Below, piece after piece: positions 43,255 through 52,195 of a stretch of DNA of 64,000 nucleotides. The notes below the pieces were generated by a model. The model did no database searches. It saw only the letters and a program-made list of their open reading frames with translations, and had not been told where the DNA came from. The stretch lies in NCBI RefSeq assembly GCF_009846745.1, contig NZ_AQPF01000002.1, forward strand, positions 62,001-126,000, read 5' to 3'. Source of the DNA: Alloalcanivorax xiamenensis. GTDB lineage: Bacteria; Pseudomonadota; Gammaproteobacteria; Pseudomonadales; Alcanivoracaceae. The translations under genes and the position numbers were made by a program. How positions within the stretch are numbered: position 1 is the stretch's first letter; each line of letters opens with the position of its first letter.

Positions 43255-44113
43255 GGCCGCCCCCCAACATATCCGTGACATCCGCAGACAGCTTGGCAAG
43301 CAGATCCATTTCAATTACCCGTTCCCGAAACGCAGCAGACACCTTATGTTTGTTGTACCGCCCGGCCATGTCGCGGGTCAGCGCAAAAGCCAGATCAATA
43401 CACAGACGTTCCTTGTAAAGATCAGCCAAATCATAGATGAAGGGCAAGGGGCTACCGGAATGAATGAAACCGATGTGCGGCGAATAGCCCATGCTGTGCA
43501 CGGCGGAACACAAAATGCCATACAACGCCGCGTTACTGGCGGTCAGAACCTGATTGGTGACATCGCCGGTCTCGAACTTTCCCGGAACGAACTTGCGACC
43601 CTTCCAGCCAACCTGATACTCCTCGGCTTTGGCCTGATATAGCGCCCGGACCCGGTGCCCCTCCATTCCCATCATTTCTTTCAGGCTCTTGCCATCCAGG
43701 TCGGCATTGGGAAAACGGCGAGCAAACATTCGGCGGGCCACTTCCACGGACTTCTCAGGATCAGCGGCCAATTCGATCTGTTGTTTCAGATTGCGGGTAT
43801 CGGCTGTGGGCAAAAAACCAGCGGCATAGAATAGCAGGCTATCCTCCCCTACCCAGCACACCGAGCAATTGGCAGCAGTGGCGGTTTTTACCGCATCGTG
43901 AGTAATGCTGGTGCCCGGCCCCAACAGCAGAGCGTTGAGCGTGGCTACCGGCAAAGGCACCACATTGTTGGTTGAATCGATCCACTTGATGCTGCTATCG
44001 TCAATTTCCAGTCTGCCCCGCTCCAGATAAAGGAACGGATACTTGTCCTTCACCTGGGGCAGAGAATCCCGGGTAACTTTGACGAACAGGCGCTGTCCGG
44101 CGGCCATGGTCAA
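43232..44113 (-). CDS. cas1: CRISPR-associated integrase Cas1 (type I-E)
   Basis: A 293-residue endonuclease/integrase that inserts new spacers. The metal triad matches E. coli Cas1 spacing exactly: Glu151 (GMEGHRVR), His218 (GFIHSG) and Asp228/Asp231 (FIYDLAD). The I-E core ASNAALYGILCSAVHSMGYSP is present. It overlaps cas5e by 4 bp. All catalytic residues are intact, so adaptation is probably functional. Confidence 0.96.
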   Translation of the reverse strand: MTMAAGQRLFVKVTRDSLPQVKDKYPFLYLERGRLEIDDSSIKWIDSTNNVVPLPVATLNALLLGPGTSITHDAVKTATAANCSVCWVGEDSLLFYAAGFLPTADTRNLKQQIELAADPEKSVEVARRMFARRFPNADLDGKSLKEMMGMEGHRVRALYQAKAEEYQVGWKGRKFVPGKFETGDVTNQVLTASNAALYGILCSAVHSMGYSPHIGFIHSGSPLPFIYDLADLYKERLCIDLAFALTRDMAGRYNKHKVSAAFRERVIEMDLLAKLSADVTDMLGGGRARGSRK

Positions 44114-44820
44114 GCCGCCGGTAAAACAGTCACGCGGCGATCACGGTAGAGCTTGTGTTCTCCGAATTGCAGCGGCACATCGTTGAGGGTCAATACCTCC
44201 CCATCATGCTCGCCCTGTAGCACCTTGAATGTAGGCTGGCGATTCTTGGATTCCGCCAGTTCCAACGCCTTACCCAAGGCTTGTACCGCATCGGCATGAA
44301 TGCCCTGAGCAATAAACTCCGTCGGTACGCAATTCTTGCGGCCCAGATACAAATCCCATACAGGGTTTTGCAAGGCGGCCTCCAGCTTGGCCAATTCCGC
44401 CTGCGGTCCCTGTAAGGCAACTGCGAAAGCCATGTCCTGAAGATAGTAGCGGTAGGTCATCTTGGTGCCTGCACCATTAGGCTTCTTTCCCTCGCTGGTT
44501 TTCGGAATCAACAAGTTTTGCCAAAGATCTTTGTCGTCATAGCCACTGCCGACCATATGAAAATCTCGCATCATCGGCTGGCGAGGCAACGGCTTACCAT
44601 CGCGATCTCTCAGGACAAACGCCTGCACCTGCATATCGCGGTCTGACCACTGCTCCAGCCACTCCGTTTGCTTGCCCCCCGCCCCCATGGCGCAGCACAG
44701 CAACCCAAACACACCAGATTTAGTGGGAAAGTCGAGACTGTCCCGACGGCCAAATTTGGAGTCATGCCCCCAGGACTGGAGCGGCGATTCCAGCCATAAC
44801 AGCAAATAAGGATCACTCAT
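44110..44820 (-). CDS. cas5e: Cascade subunit Cas5e
   Basis: A 236-residue RAMP-fold protein that caps the crRNA 5' handle in Cascade. LLWLESPLQSWGHDSKFGRRDSLDFPTKSGVFGLLCCAMG is the Cas5e N-terminal signature, with YRYYLQDMAFAVAL and LGRKNCVPTE further on. 4-bp overlap with cas1 downstream; 8 bp after cas7e. Identity by motif and place in the operon. Confidence 0.93.
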   Translation of the reverse strand: MSDPYLLLWLESPLQSWGHDSKFGRRDSLDFPTKSGVFGLLCCAMGAGGKQTEWLEQWSDRDMQVQAFVLRDRDGKPLPRQPMMRDFHMVGSGYDDKDLWQNLLIPKTSEGKKPNGAGTKMTYRYYLQDMAFAVALQGPQAELAKLEAALQNPVWDLYLGRKNCVPTEFIAQGIHADAVQALGKALELAESKNRQPTFKVLQGEHDGEVLTLNDVPLQFGEHKLYRDRRVTVLPAA

Positions 44821-44828
44821 GGTTCACC

Positions 44829-45857
44829 TCAGGCCACATGGCTTTGCAATGATTCGATCAAGTTGTCGATACTGAAACCTTCATCCTCACCCCAATCATA
44901 GGAAGCTTGTTTTCCAAACAAGGAACCCGCCAATTTCTCCTTTTTATCGAGATAGCTCTTTAGTTCATCAACGCTGGAGTTCAGGTAGCCGCCCTCTCGT
45001 GCCTTAACAGCGGTTTCAAAGGGAACTTGAAGACGCTGACCTTTGCGCACCATGACACGGGCAAATTCCCAAGGGCTGGCACCTGACTGGGTAGTCTGGC
45101 GGGCGTTGGGAACTGCAACAAACAACGCCTTCGTAAAGGCCTCCACCGCCTTTTTTAGTTCACCTTCGCCCATAGTTTGGCAAAGCTGGCCAAGATCCAG
45201 GCTGATATAGCGGTAATAAGTTGCAGAGTTGAATTCCAGGCTACCCATATGGGCAGAGCCCGGCTCATCCTGCCGATCGTCCAGCGCAGTGAAGAATTCC
45301 ACTTCATTACTGACTTTATGGGTGGATATGGCATGAGAGAACGAAGCCGCCGCTTCTACATTCATTTCCGCCGCTTTTGCCACCATACGGCCAAAGAGCG
45401 CAATATCCAGGGCATCTTCGGCTGGATTCAAGGCCTTCTTGGCTACCTTGGCCAATTCCTTATCCTTGATTTTGCTGTCGTCGAACTCTTTCTCCGCTGC
45501 ATAGATCGCAAAGGCTGACGCTTCCGTGTCACTCACAAACAGCAAGGTATCGTCTGTCAATTGGGAAGCTATCTTCCCTCCACAGACTACTGCCTGCCCC
45601 TCGGAAGCCCCAGCTTCCAGACATGCCTTGACGAAAATTTCTTCCGCCTTTTTCGTGCGAATACCCAGCTTGACGCCGAATTCCTGCATCGCCAAGCGCA
45701 CCTGCCGCTTCCAGCACTGGGAGCTGACACGGGCGCGGGGCACACCACCTACAATGGCGGACTTGGGCGCACCGACATCATCGCGGTTCAGGCAAGTTAC
45801 CGGGAAAGATTGCAGGATGTGGTATTCGATGCGAGTGTTGGTATAAGCGTTAGTCAT
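44829..45857 (-). CDS. cas7e: Cascade backbone subunit Cas7e (Cse4/CasC)
   Basis: A 342-residue RAMP protein that forms the helical crRNA-binding backbone. RIEYHILQSFPVTCLNRDDVGAPKSAIVGGVPRARVSSQCWKR is the Cas7e N-terminus, with AFTKALFVAVPNARQTTQSG (thumb region) later. Length is normal. Here it follows cas6e with a 45-bp gap instead of following cse2 directly. Confidence 0.95.
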   Translation of the reverse strand: MTNAYTNTRIEYHILQSFPVTCLNRDDVGAPKSAIVGGVPRARVSSQCWKRQVRLAMQEFGVKLGIRTKKAEEIFVKACLEAGASEGQAVVCGGKIASQLTDDTLLFVSDTEASAFAIYAAEKEFDDSKIKDKELAKVAKKALNPAEDALDIALFGRMVAKAAEMNVEAAASFSHAISTHKVSNEVEFFTALDDRQDEPGSAHMGSLEFNSATYYRYISLDLGQLCQTMGEGELKKAVEAFTKALFVAVPNARQTTQSGASPWEFARVMVRKGQRLQVPFETAVKAREGGYLNSSVDELKSYLDKKEKLAGSLFGKQASYDWGEDEGFSIDNLIESLQSHVA

Positions 45858-45902
45858 GTCGGTTTTCCTTGTATTTAAATAAAGAGAACTCGATAAAGAG
45901 TG

Positions 45903-46547
45903 TCAACCAAAGGGGTTTTCAATTACTGGAACGATCTGCAGCAAGCCACAGCCATAGGCTCGAGCCCGACCAATACCTTGGGCAAAACTATTGACGAACC
46001 GTTCCTTTTCGGTGATCCGTAGCATCCCCTGAACGTGAGCCTGCCCGATCGTGACCTTGCGCTTCTGCTTGTCCTTGAATTGCAGTACTTCGATTTTGTC
46101 TACCTGCAATTGCTGTGGCGCCACTTCAAATCCCCAGCTGTTGTTTGCACGCTCGATAAACCATTGAGCAACTTCCTCGCGTCCGCGCACGGCCAGCAAC
46201 TTTCGGCTGGCGCTATCACGGCGGGTTGGGTTGACGATCACCTTGAAGCGGTACCGGTCGTGTTCCAGGAAGTCATCCGGAATTGGCCTGCTGCGGACTT
46301 CGCCATGCTGGGCTTCCACGGTATCCATTGGCTCGCGATTGGCCAGCATCAGAATCTTGCGGCCCCGCACATCGCCCCCTTGATCGGCATAGAGAATGCC
46401 GCTGGCTGTGCTGGCCTGCTTTTGCTTGGTATCGCGAACATCTTCATAAAGGCTGTAAACCACCCGATGAAGAGAGTAAGCGTCGGTAATACGCAATGCC
46501 TTCACCGCACGGCGGTCCAAATGCAGGACACTGGCAATCATGGTCAT
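45903..46547 (-). CDS. cas6e: CRISPR RNA endoribonuclease Cas6e (CasE)
   Basis: A 214-residue crRNA-processing nuclease. The N-terminal YSLHRVVYSLYED carries the candidate catalytic His27 (His25 if the second Met is used), and the C-terminal SFAQGIGRARAYGCGLLQI is the glycine-rich RNA-binding loop of Cas6e. It overlaps cse2 by 4 bp. Its place between cse2 and cas7e, not after cas5e, is atypical for E. coli-type I-E operons. Confidence 0.92.
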   Translation of the reverse strand: MTMIASVLHLDRRAVKALRITDAYSLHRVVYSLYEDVRDTKQKQASTASGILYADQGGDVRGRKILMLANREPMDTVEAQHGEVRSRPIPDDFLEHDRYRFKVIVNPTRRDSASRKLLAVRGREEVAQWFIERANNSWGFEVAPQQLQVDKIEVLQFKDKQKRKVTIGQAHVQGMLRITEKERFVNSFAQGIGRARAYGCGLLQIVPVIENPFG

Positions 46548-47098
46548 GTAGCTCCCTCCTCTTTATCGGCATCGACGGGTTGCCCGTAAAATTCCTGGGC
46601 CCATTGCGTTTTGGTGCGCTGTCCTGACTCGAAACCAAAGAAACGCAACTGGCGCAACAAGCGAACATAATCCAGCGGTTGACCGACTCGGCTATCAACC
46701 AACGTCAGAACTGGTCTCAGAATACGACATACTTCAGCCAGGTCATTGCATGCCAGCAATCGTCGCAAGCGAGCTTTCGCCTGGTCATCCTTGTTCCCTT
46801 CTTTGTAACAGCTGGCAATGGCCTGTCCCAGGCGCAGTGAACCGTTTCTTTCAGATTTGGATTTGGCAATCGCCGCCGCTATGGTAACAAAGGGTAGCCG
46901 CTCGTAATCTTTCTCGAGATCCACACCGAACCAGCCAAGCAACTCCCAACTTTGGTATTCCGTCGCCGGGCTATCGGCACGACGAAGCCTTGCGGCCAAT
47001 CCCTTGTCGTTCTGGCAACGCTCAATCACTGTCTCTACAAAGCGTTGCTCCCAACTCTGCTCTCTTCCTGATGTGGCAGGCGATTGGTTGTCTTGCAT
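46544..47098 (-). CDS. cse2: Cascade small subunit Cse2 (Cas11e/CasB)
   Basis: A 184-residue, mostly helical protein. LRRADSPATEYQSWELLG and RLGQAIASCYKEG...ARLRRLLACNDLAEVCRILRPVLTLV are typical Cse2 segments; the C-terminal DYVRLLRQLRFF...TKTQWAQEFYG fits the family. It stabilises the target strand in Cascade. The ATG lies 4 bp after the cse1 stop. Confidence 0.93.
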   Translation of the reverse strand: MQDNQSPATSGREQSWEQRFVETVIERCQNDKGLAARLRRADSPATEYQSWELLGWFGVDLEKDYERLPFVTIAAAIAKSKSERNGSLRLGQAIASCYKEGNKDDQAKARLRRLLACNDLAEVCRILRPVLTLVDSRVGQPLDYVRLLRQLRFFGFESGQRTKTQWAQEFYGQPVDADKEEGAT

Positions 47099-47102
47099 GG
47101 CC

Positions 47103-48698
47103 TCAGGCCTCCTTTTTCAGGTACTTGCTGTTATTCGGGCGGCACTTGGCCCAGGCATCCAGTTGCCGGGCCGTCTCGCGGGGGCAGAATTTGTCGTAGG
47201 CTTGGTTTACATAACCGGCAAAGCGTTGACGCAGTTTGTGGCGCTGTGTGGCTGCGATCTCAGTTTGGTCACATTGATCAACCAGCTCTTGAAAATCCCT
47301 CTCGCAGAGTTGCCAAAACAACCCTTTAGCACCTCTAGCCATCTTCCCAGCGGGAGTCTTATTAATATCCTTACCGTTATCCGCCTTTAAGGCAGAGTAA
47401 TAGGAACGCACTTTCCCCCAAAGAGTATTTGATAATGTATCAAGCTCATCCATCTCCTTTTTGAGCTGGCCAAACCAGCTTTCACCTAAAACATCTCCAT
47501 ATAGCCACACTTGAGATTCAACAAAATCATCACTCTGCTTAACAGATTGATCTCCAGAATTCACACTAACTTTTAATCCTCCAGACCAGACTGCAAACCG
47601 AGGAACAATGTCACGAGCCCTATCAATACCAATCCTCAGAGATAAGCACTCAAAACTTTGACTTTCCACCCCACTAATGAACGCCAACAAACTATCCAGC
47701 TCACGCCAAGGTCTTTTATCAGGATCAACATACTTCGTCTTGATATCACTGCCAGATCTATCGAGTATCAAGCTCGGCTCAAACCAACCTTCTTTTATAC
47801 TTGGGTAATTAATGCCATCCATGTAATAAATACCCTCATCTTTCAATAGAGCAAATCGACTCATCGAAACCAACACAGCCATGTATGATGACTTGTACCT
47901 CTTTGCAATTTCGCAGTCTTCTGATGATGGCAAGACTTCCCAGACGGGTCTTCCAATCCCGTTTGCCCACATTTTTGTTTTTTCTATATAAGATGCCGTG
48001 ATTAAATTAACCCAAACACTCGAAAGTACAGACCCAGTAGAAACAAATGAATGTAAATTCCCAATCCAACCACCTAAACTCGGCCCAGCCGGTGCGCTAT
48101 AACGGCTACCCATTTCTTTACCGGCAAGCGACTTCATATCAGCTTCCACACGCTTACCTCCAAAAGAGAAATTCATGATCATAACAACAAAAAGAGCCTT
48201 ATCTTTATCATCAAGGTTTCTCTCGAAAAGGGTATGCGAAAGCATGGTGTTATTTGAACTCGGCATATCTGGATAGAATCCAGCACCTAACCTTTTTGGC
48301 TTCCCCCCTAACTCTGCCTCTTTCTTCTTTGTGCCAGTCTTGGCAGAAGAAAACTTCGAGGATGTCCGCTTTTCTATTAGCTCTGCTACAGCAGGCACCT
48401 GTAAAAACGGCTTATCCCCATACAGATAAAAATGGTCGTACCATTGATCGAGATAGTCCAGACAACGCCTCGCCAAGCCATCAGCCCCTAGCTCTTTCCA
48501 CTCGACGTCGTCTTTTGGGGTTGCTGCGGCCTGGGCAATCGCCAGCAGCAGTTTCAGTATGGCAATTTTCTGTACTGGATTACCGCCCAGGCTGCGATAT
48601 TCCGGGCTTTTGAATATCTGCCTGAGGCTGACCCGGCCATGATCCGCCACCGGTATCCAGGGTTCGTCGATCAAGTTGAAACGGTTTTCCATGGTCAT
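47103..48698 (-). CDS. cse1: Cascade large subunit Cse1 (Cas8e/CasA)
   Basis: A 531-residue PAM-recognition and Cas3-recruitment subunit. The N-terminus MENRFNLIDEPWIPVADHGRVSLRQIF and LLLAIAQAAATPKD are the Cse1 signature. The gene's central part (about 47350-48350) is markedly AT-richer than both its ends and the flanking cas genes. It overlaps cas3 by 4 bp. This is usually the fastest-changing I-E subunit, so sequence divergence is expected, but the compositional contrast is notable. Confidence 0.94.
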   Translation of the reverse strand: MTMENRFNLIDEPWIPVADHGRVSLRQIFKSPEYRSLGGNPVQKIAILKLLLAIAQAAATPKDDVEWKELGADGLARRCLDYLDQWYDHFYLYGDKPFLQVPAVAELIEKRTSSKFSSAKTGTKKKEAELGGKPKRLGAGFYPDMPSSNNTMLSHTLFERNLDDKDKALFVVMIMNFSFGGKRVEADMKSLAGKEMGSRYSAPAGPSLGGWIGNLHSFVSTGSVLSSVWVNLITASYIEKTKMWANGIGRPVWEVLPSSEDCEIAKRYKSSYMAVLVSMSRFALLKDEGIYYMDGINYPSIKEGWFEPSLILDRSGSDIKTKYVDPDKRPWRELDSLLAFISGVESQSFECLSLRIGIDRARDIVPRFAVWSGGLKVSVNSGDQSVKQSDDFVESQVWLYGDVLGESWFGQLKKEMDELDTLSNTLWGKVRSYYSALKADNGKDINKTPAGKMARGAKGLFWQLCERDFQELVDQCDQTEIAATQRHKLRQRFAGYVNQAYDKFCPRETARQLDAWAKCRPNNSKYLKKEA

Positions 48699-51271
48699 GC
48701 TTCCTGATTTTTGATTACCCGGTAACCCAGGTCATCTCGATATTCCAGGCTGTATTTATCGTGAACCTTTGTGTTCTCAATGCCCCGCAGGCTGTCTGAT
48801 TCGTCCACCAGCGCTACATGCAGAATACTTTCATCCTTGCCCTGCCAATCCGGGTTACCCAGATAAAAACACTGATGCAGCGCAAAGCGCTTCAGGGTAT
48901 CCACCGATACGGCCTTGGGTTTATCGCCGGGGGGAACATGAACAATCTGCCGCATAAGAGCGGCGGTTCTTTGCCGCCATTCTCGCTTCTGCAACTTATG
49001 CCGTTGCAGCGGCAGTTCTATCTGACTGCCGTCCAGCAAGGTCAAGAGAGCCTTTTCTGCATCTTGGGATATTGCCCGTAAAATCAAAACTTCGTAACTG
49101 TCAGTTTCGCTGTAGCGTGTTTGTGCTTTGCTCTCTGGCAGGGTATTCCCCCCTTCAGCCAACCCTATTCTGGCCAATTGCTGCAAGGCTATGCGCCCCT
49201 TGGTACGACGATTGCCATGATCAAGCTCATGCAACCAACGGTTCATGCTCTCCTGCTCGTCTCTGCTGGCATAGGTCTGCTCAATCAAATCACGTATATC
49301 CTCCGGCAAATAGACGCAGGCCGTGTTTTGCCAGACTTCCAGACTTCGGCACAACACATAGGGGCTATAAACATAGGCGCTGGCACCGAAATGTTGCATC
49401 GGCGATTCAATGGCTTCTTCCAAACCAGGCGCCAACAACCAAGCCTCCCGTGTTGCTTGGTCGCAACGGGGTGTTTCCTGATGACGCCACAAACGGCCAA
49501 AACGCTGCAATAGCATGTCCGTTGGTGCGAATCGAGAAACCATAAAATCGGCATCGATATCCAGCGATTGCTCCAACACTTGAGTACCCACCAAAATCCG
49601 CCCCTGCTGCTGACGCTGCCTCCATCCCGCCTTGCCATAGAGATTGACCCACTTTTCTTCGATTCGCTGGCGGTCCGCCACCGTGAAACGCGAATGCAAC
49701 AGGCCGCAGGCAATGCCCAGCTCCGTTGCGCGGCCAGCGATATCCAGATAACGCTGCTGTGCTTCCTTGACTGTATTCTCAATCCACAACACCTGTTGCC
49801 CCTGCTCTGCTCGCCGCAAGGCTTGCTCGACAGCAAGCAGCTCGTCTGATTGCAAGGTAATTTGGTATTGCTTGTTTTTCCCTGCCGGGACACGGACTTC
49901 TTTTACCCCTTGTGTGTCCTTATTTCGGCTAGCCGTGATCAAGGGGTAATCCATTGACCTGCATTCACGCTTCAGCAAGTCTTGCCGCCGCTCCTGATTC
50001 AAGGTGGCACTGAGAATGATGACGGTACAGCCCAGTTGCCGCAGCAATTCAATCAACGCATCCAGTAAAGTACTGGTATAGGCGTCGTAAGTATGCACCT
50101 CATCGAGAATCACGACCTTGCCCGTCAGACCAAATGCCCGGACAAAACCATGTTTGACGTTCATGGCTGCCATGAGCGCCTGATCGATCGTACCCACCGC
50201 AAAGGGTGCGAGCAGACCCCGTTTGCTCTGGTTGAACCAGGCCCCTCCGGGGCGGCCCTCCTCGCCCATATCCTTTTCAAACAGCCAGGCATTGGCATGC
50301 AGTAGAAGGGAACGATGGCCACAATCCTCCGCCAAGACCTGTTCCAGAAATGCCTGAAACCGCTCGTAAATCTTATTAGAAGTCAGTTGTGTAGGGAGCG
50401 CAAAATAAATACCACTGGCCTGCCCACGTTCCAGCATCCGGTAGGCAGCATATAGCGAGGCCTCCGTTTTCCCCAGCCCCATCGGAGCTTCCAACACATA
50501 TACTCCATGTCCTGAAACCTGCTCAATCAATATGGACTGCGCCTGCCGTGGTGAAAACCCGAAAACTTCGTCAAAGCTCATTCCTTGCCGGTAAGAAACA
50601 GGCACGAAACCCGCGTCATCCACTGCCTCTGTTATTTTGTTTTCCCATGGTTCACGCGGATCTTCGAAGTGATAGCCTGAGCCAATCCAGTCGGAAACAG
50701 ATGTCAACCCAGCCAACAATCTTGCCTGTGCAGGCGACTCTACTTTCGGCCAGGTTTCCCCCAACGCTTCCTGCAAAGCGGCAACCAACTTCTCTCTTTC
50801 TTTCTGCCAAGCTTCCCCGCCGAAGTTGCCGTCATTCGCACGCAGCCCGGCAACTGCCGGTGAAAAGCCATGATGTTGACCCAAAATTTCCGGTATATAT
50901 TCCGGCGCCGTAAGTTGCTTGGCTGTCAATTGGCTGACGCCAGCATGACCGTTCCATGTTCTTTCCAGCTCAAAATTTACATTGGTGAGCAACTCTCCAG
51001 AGCAAGCATTCATGATCTTGTTGTAGAAGGTAGGGCTGACCTTGCCAATATCGTGTGTCGCTGCAGTAAACGCCGCCCCCACGGGGAACAACTCCGCCAT
51101 TGGAGAACGCCGGATCAGCTCTTTCGCGACCTCCCCCACAATACGGCAGTGATTCTCTACGGTCCGCCCTAACTCAGTCTTGCCATTATTATCAAAAGAC
51201 TTTGCCGGGCAGTCTTGATAGGGAATCCATTGCGACGGGGCTCTGGCCGTCACTTTCTTGCTCCTCAACAT
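48695..51271 (-). CDS. cas3: CRISPR-associated nuclease-helicase Cas3
   Basis: An 858-residue effector that nicks and degrades Cascade-bound target DNA. The N-terminal HD nuclease is intact: His41 (NHC), His73-Asp74 (THDIGK) and His133-His134 (GQHHG). The SF2 helicase has Walker A GLGKT (265-269), DEVH (390-393) and ILSATL. Promoter not clear; GAGG stands 7-10 bp before the ATG. First gene of the leftward cas operon. Confidence 0.96.
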   Translation of the reverse strand: MLRSKKVTARAPSQWIPYQDCPAKSFDNNGKTELGRTVENHCRIVGEVAKELIRRSPMAELFPVGAAFTAATHDIGKVSPTFYNKIMNACSGELLTNVNFELERTWNGHAGVSQLTAKQLTAPEYIPEILGQHHGFSPAVAGLRANDGNFGGEAWQKEREKLVAALQEALGETWPKVESPAQARLLAGLTSVSDWIGSGYHFEDPREPWENKITEAVDDAGFVPVSYRQGMSFDEVFGFSPRQAQSILIEQVSGHGVYVLEAPMGLGKTEASLYAAYRMLERGQASGIYFALPTQLTSNKIYERFQAFLEQVLAEDCGHRSLLLHANAWLFEKDMGEEGRPGGAWFNQSKRGLLAPFAVGTIDQALMAAMNVKHGFVRAFGLTGKVVILDEVHTYDAYTSTLLDALIELLRQLGCTVIILSATLNQERRQDLLKRECRSMDYPLITASRNKDTQGVKEVRVPAGKNKQYQITLQSDELLAVEQALRRAEQGQQVLWIENTVKEAQQRYLDIAGRATELGIACGLLHSRFTVADRQRIEEKWVNLYGKAGWRQRQQQGRILVGTQVLEQSLDIDADFMVSRFAPTDMLLQRFGRLWRHQETPRCDQATREAWLLAPGLEEAIESPMQHFGASAYVYSPYVLCRSLEVWQNTACVYLPEDIRDLIEQTYASRDEQESMNRWLHELDHGNRRTKGRIALQQLARIGLAEGGNTLPESKAQTRYSETDSYEVLILRAISQDAEKALLTLLDGSQIELPLQRHKLQKREWRQRTAALMRQIVHVPPGDKPKAVSVDTLKRFALHQCFYLGNPDWQGKDESILHVALVDESDSLRGIENTKVHDKYSLEYRDDLGYRVIKNQEA

Positions 51272-51452
51272 TCCTCACCTCACAACTTAAGTCACGTTGA
51301 CCTTTAATCAATGCGATCAAAACATCAGTCCCCACGTTTCTTCCTTGGATGCGACTCTAAACCCGCCACTGCCTTCATGGTCGCATCACTGGACATATAG
51401 ACAGTTCCGAGGCTACAACCTCCATCGGTGAAGCCACAATTCGACTTTCCTT

Positions 51453-51740
51453 ATGGATGTCTCAGTACGCAACCTTAAAAACCACCTTTCCGAGTATCTG
51501 CGCCGCGCGGCGGCAGGTGAGGATATCCGCGTGACCTCACACGGCCGGGTTATAGCCCATCTCACAGCCGCGAACGCCCAGCCAGAAACAGACGAGGCTT
51601 TCATTGAGCGTCTTGACGCTCTGTCCTGGATGAACCCTCCGGAATCTCCCAGCGGGAAGCCACAAGGCGCATTTGTTCCTTCCCCTGCCCGTCCTGACAC
51701 ACCTGTCACCGATGATTTAATAGACTGGGTTCGCGGATGA
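51453..51740 (+). CDS. Phd/YefM-type antitoxin
   Basis: A 95-residue protein. MDVSVRNLKNHLSEYLRRAAAGEDIRVTSHGRVIAHL is the Phd/YefM DNA-binding domain; the disordered C-terminal tail (PPESPSGKPQGAFVPS) should bind the toxin. The stop overlaps the PIN toxin start (ATGA, 4 bp), so the two are translationally coupled. Ribosome-binding site weak. It faces away from cas3. Confidence 0.88.
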   Translation: MDVSVRNLKNHLSEYLRRAAAGEDIRVTSHGRVIAHLTAANAQPETDEAFIERLDALSWMNPPESPSGKPQGAFVPSPARPDTPVTDDLIDWVRG

Positions 51741-52195
51741 TTTTGTATCTGGACACCTCCGCTTTCTTGAAGCTGTATCTCGACGGGAAAGGTCGGAGCG
51801 CAACTCAAAAGGCCGTTGATGAGGCCAATATCATCTGCACTCATCTGATCACTTATGCCGAAATGCGGGCGGCCTTCGCCATGGCGCACCGGATGCAGCG
51901 AATCACGGATAGCGAATTGCCTGGGCACCTGGAACAATTCGAACGGGATTGGGGCAGTATCCGAACCATTAACGCGGACATGTCCCTGGTACGGCGAGCC
52001 GGAGACTTGGCCATGCGCTACGGACTGAGGGGCTATGACAGTATTCACTTGGCTTGCGCGGATCGTTTGAGAAGTGTCAAACCTGCGCGGCAAGTCATGA
52101 CTTTCGCGGCCTTCGACAAAAAACTTCTGGCCAGAGCGAAGGAATTGGGGCTGTCCATACTGTGCCCCGATCATTTGCCCGATTTTCCGACGTAG
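51737..52195 (+). CDS. PIN-domain toxin (VapC-like)
   Basis: A 152-residue putative RNase. PIN acidic residues are in place: Asp6 (YLDTSAFLK), Glu42 (TYAEMRAAF), Asp101 (GYDSIHLACA) and Asp127 (AFDKKLL). Partner of the upstream Phd-type antitoxin. Its 3' end overlaps the convergent WYL-regulator gene by 25 bp. Complete, no frameshift. Confidence 0.9.
   Translation: MILYLDTSAFLKLYLDGKGRSATQKAVDEANIICTHLITYAEMRAAFAMAHRMQRITDSELPGHLEQFERDWGSIRTINADMSLVRRAGDLAMRYGLRGYDSIHLACADRLRSVKPARQVMTFAAFDKKLLARAKELGLSILCPDHLPDFPT

Noticed and set aside
42920..51271. A CreTA-like RNA toxin-antitoxin guarding the cas operon
   Set aside because: Gaps between cas genes are at most 45 bp and no degenerate repeat outside the array was seen.
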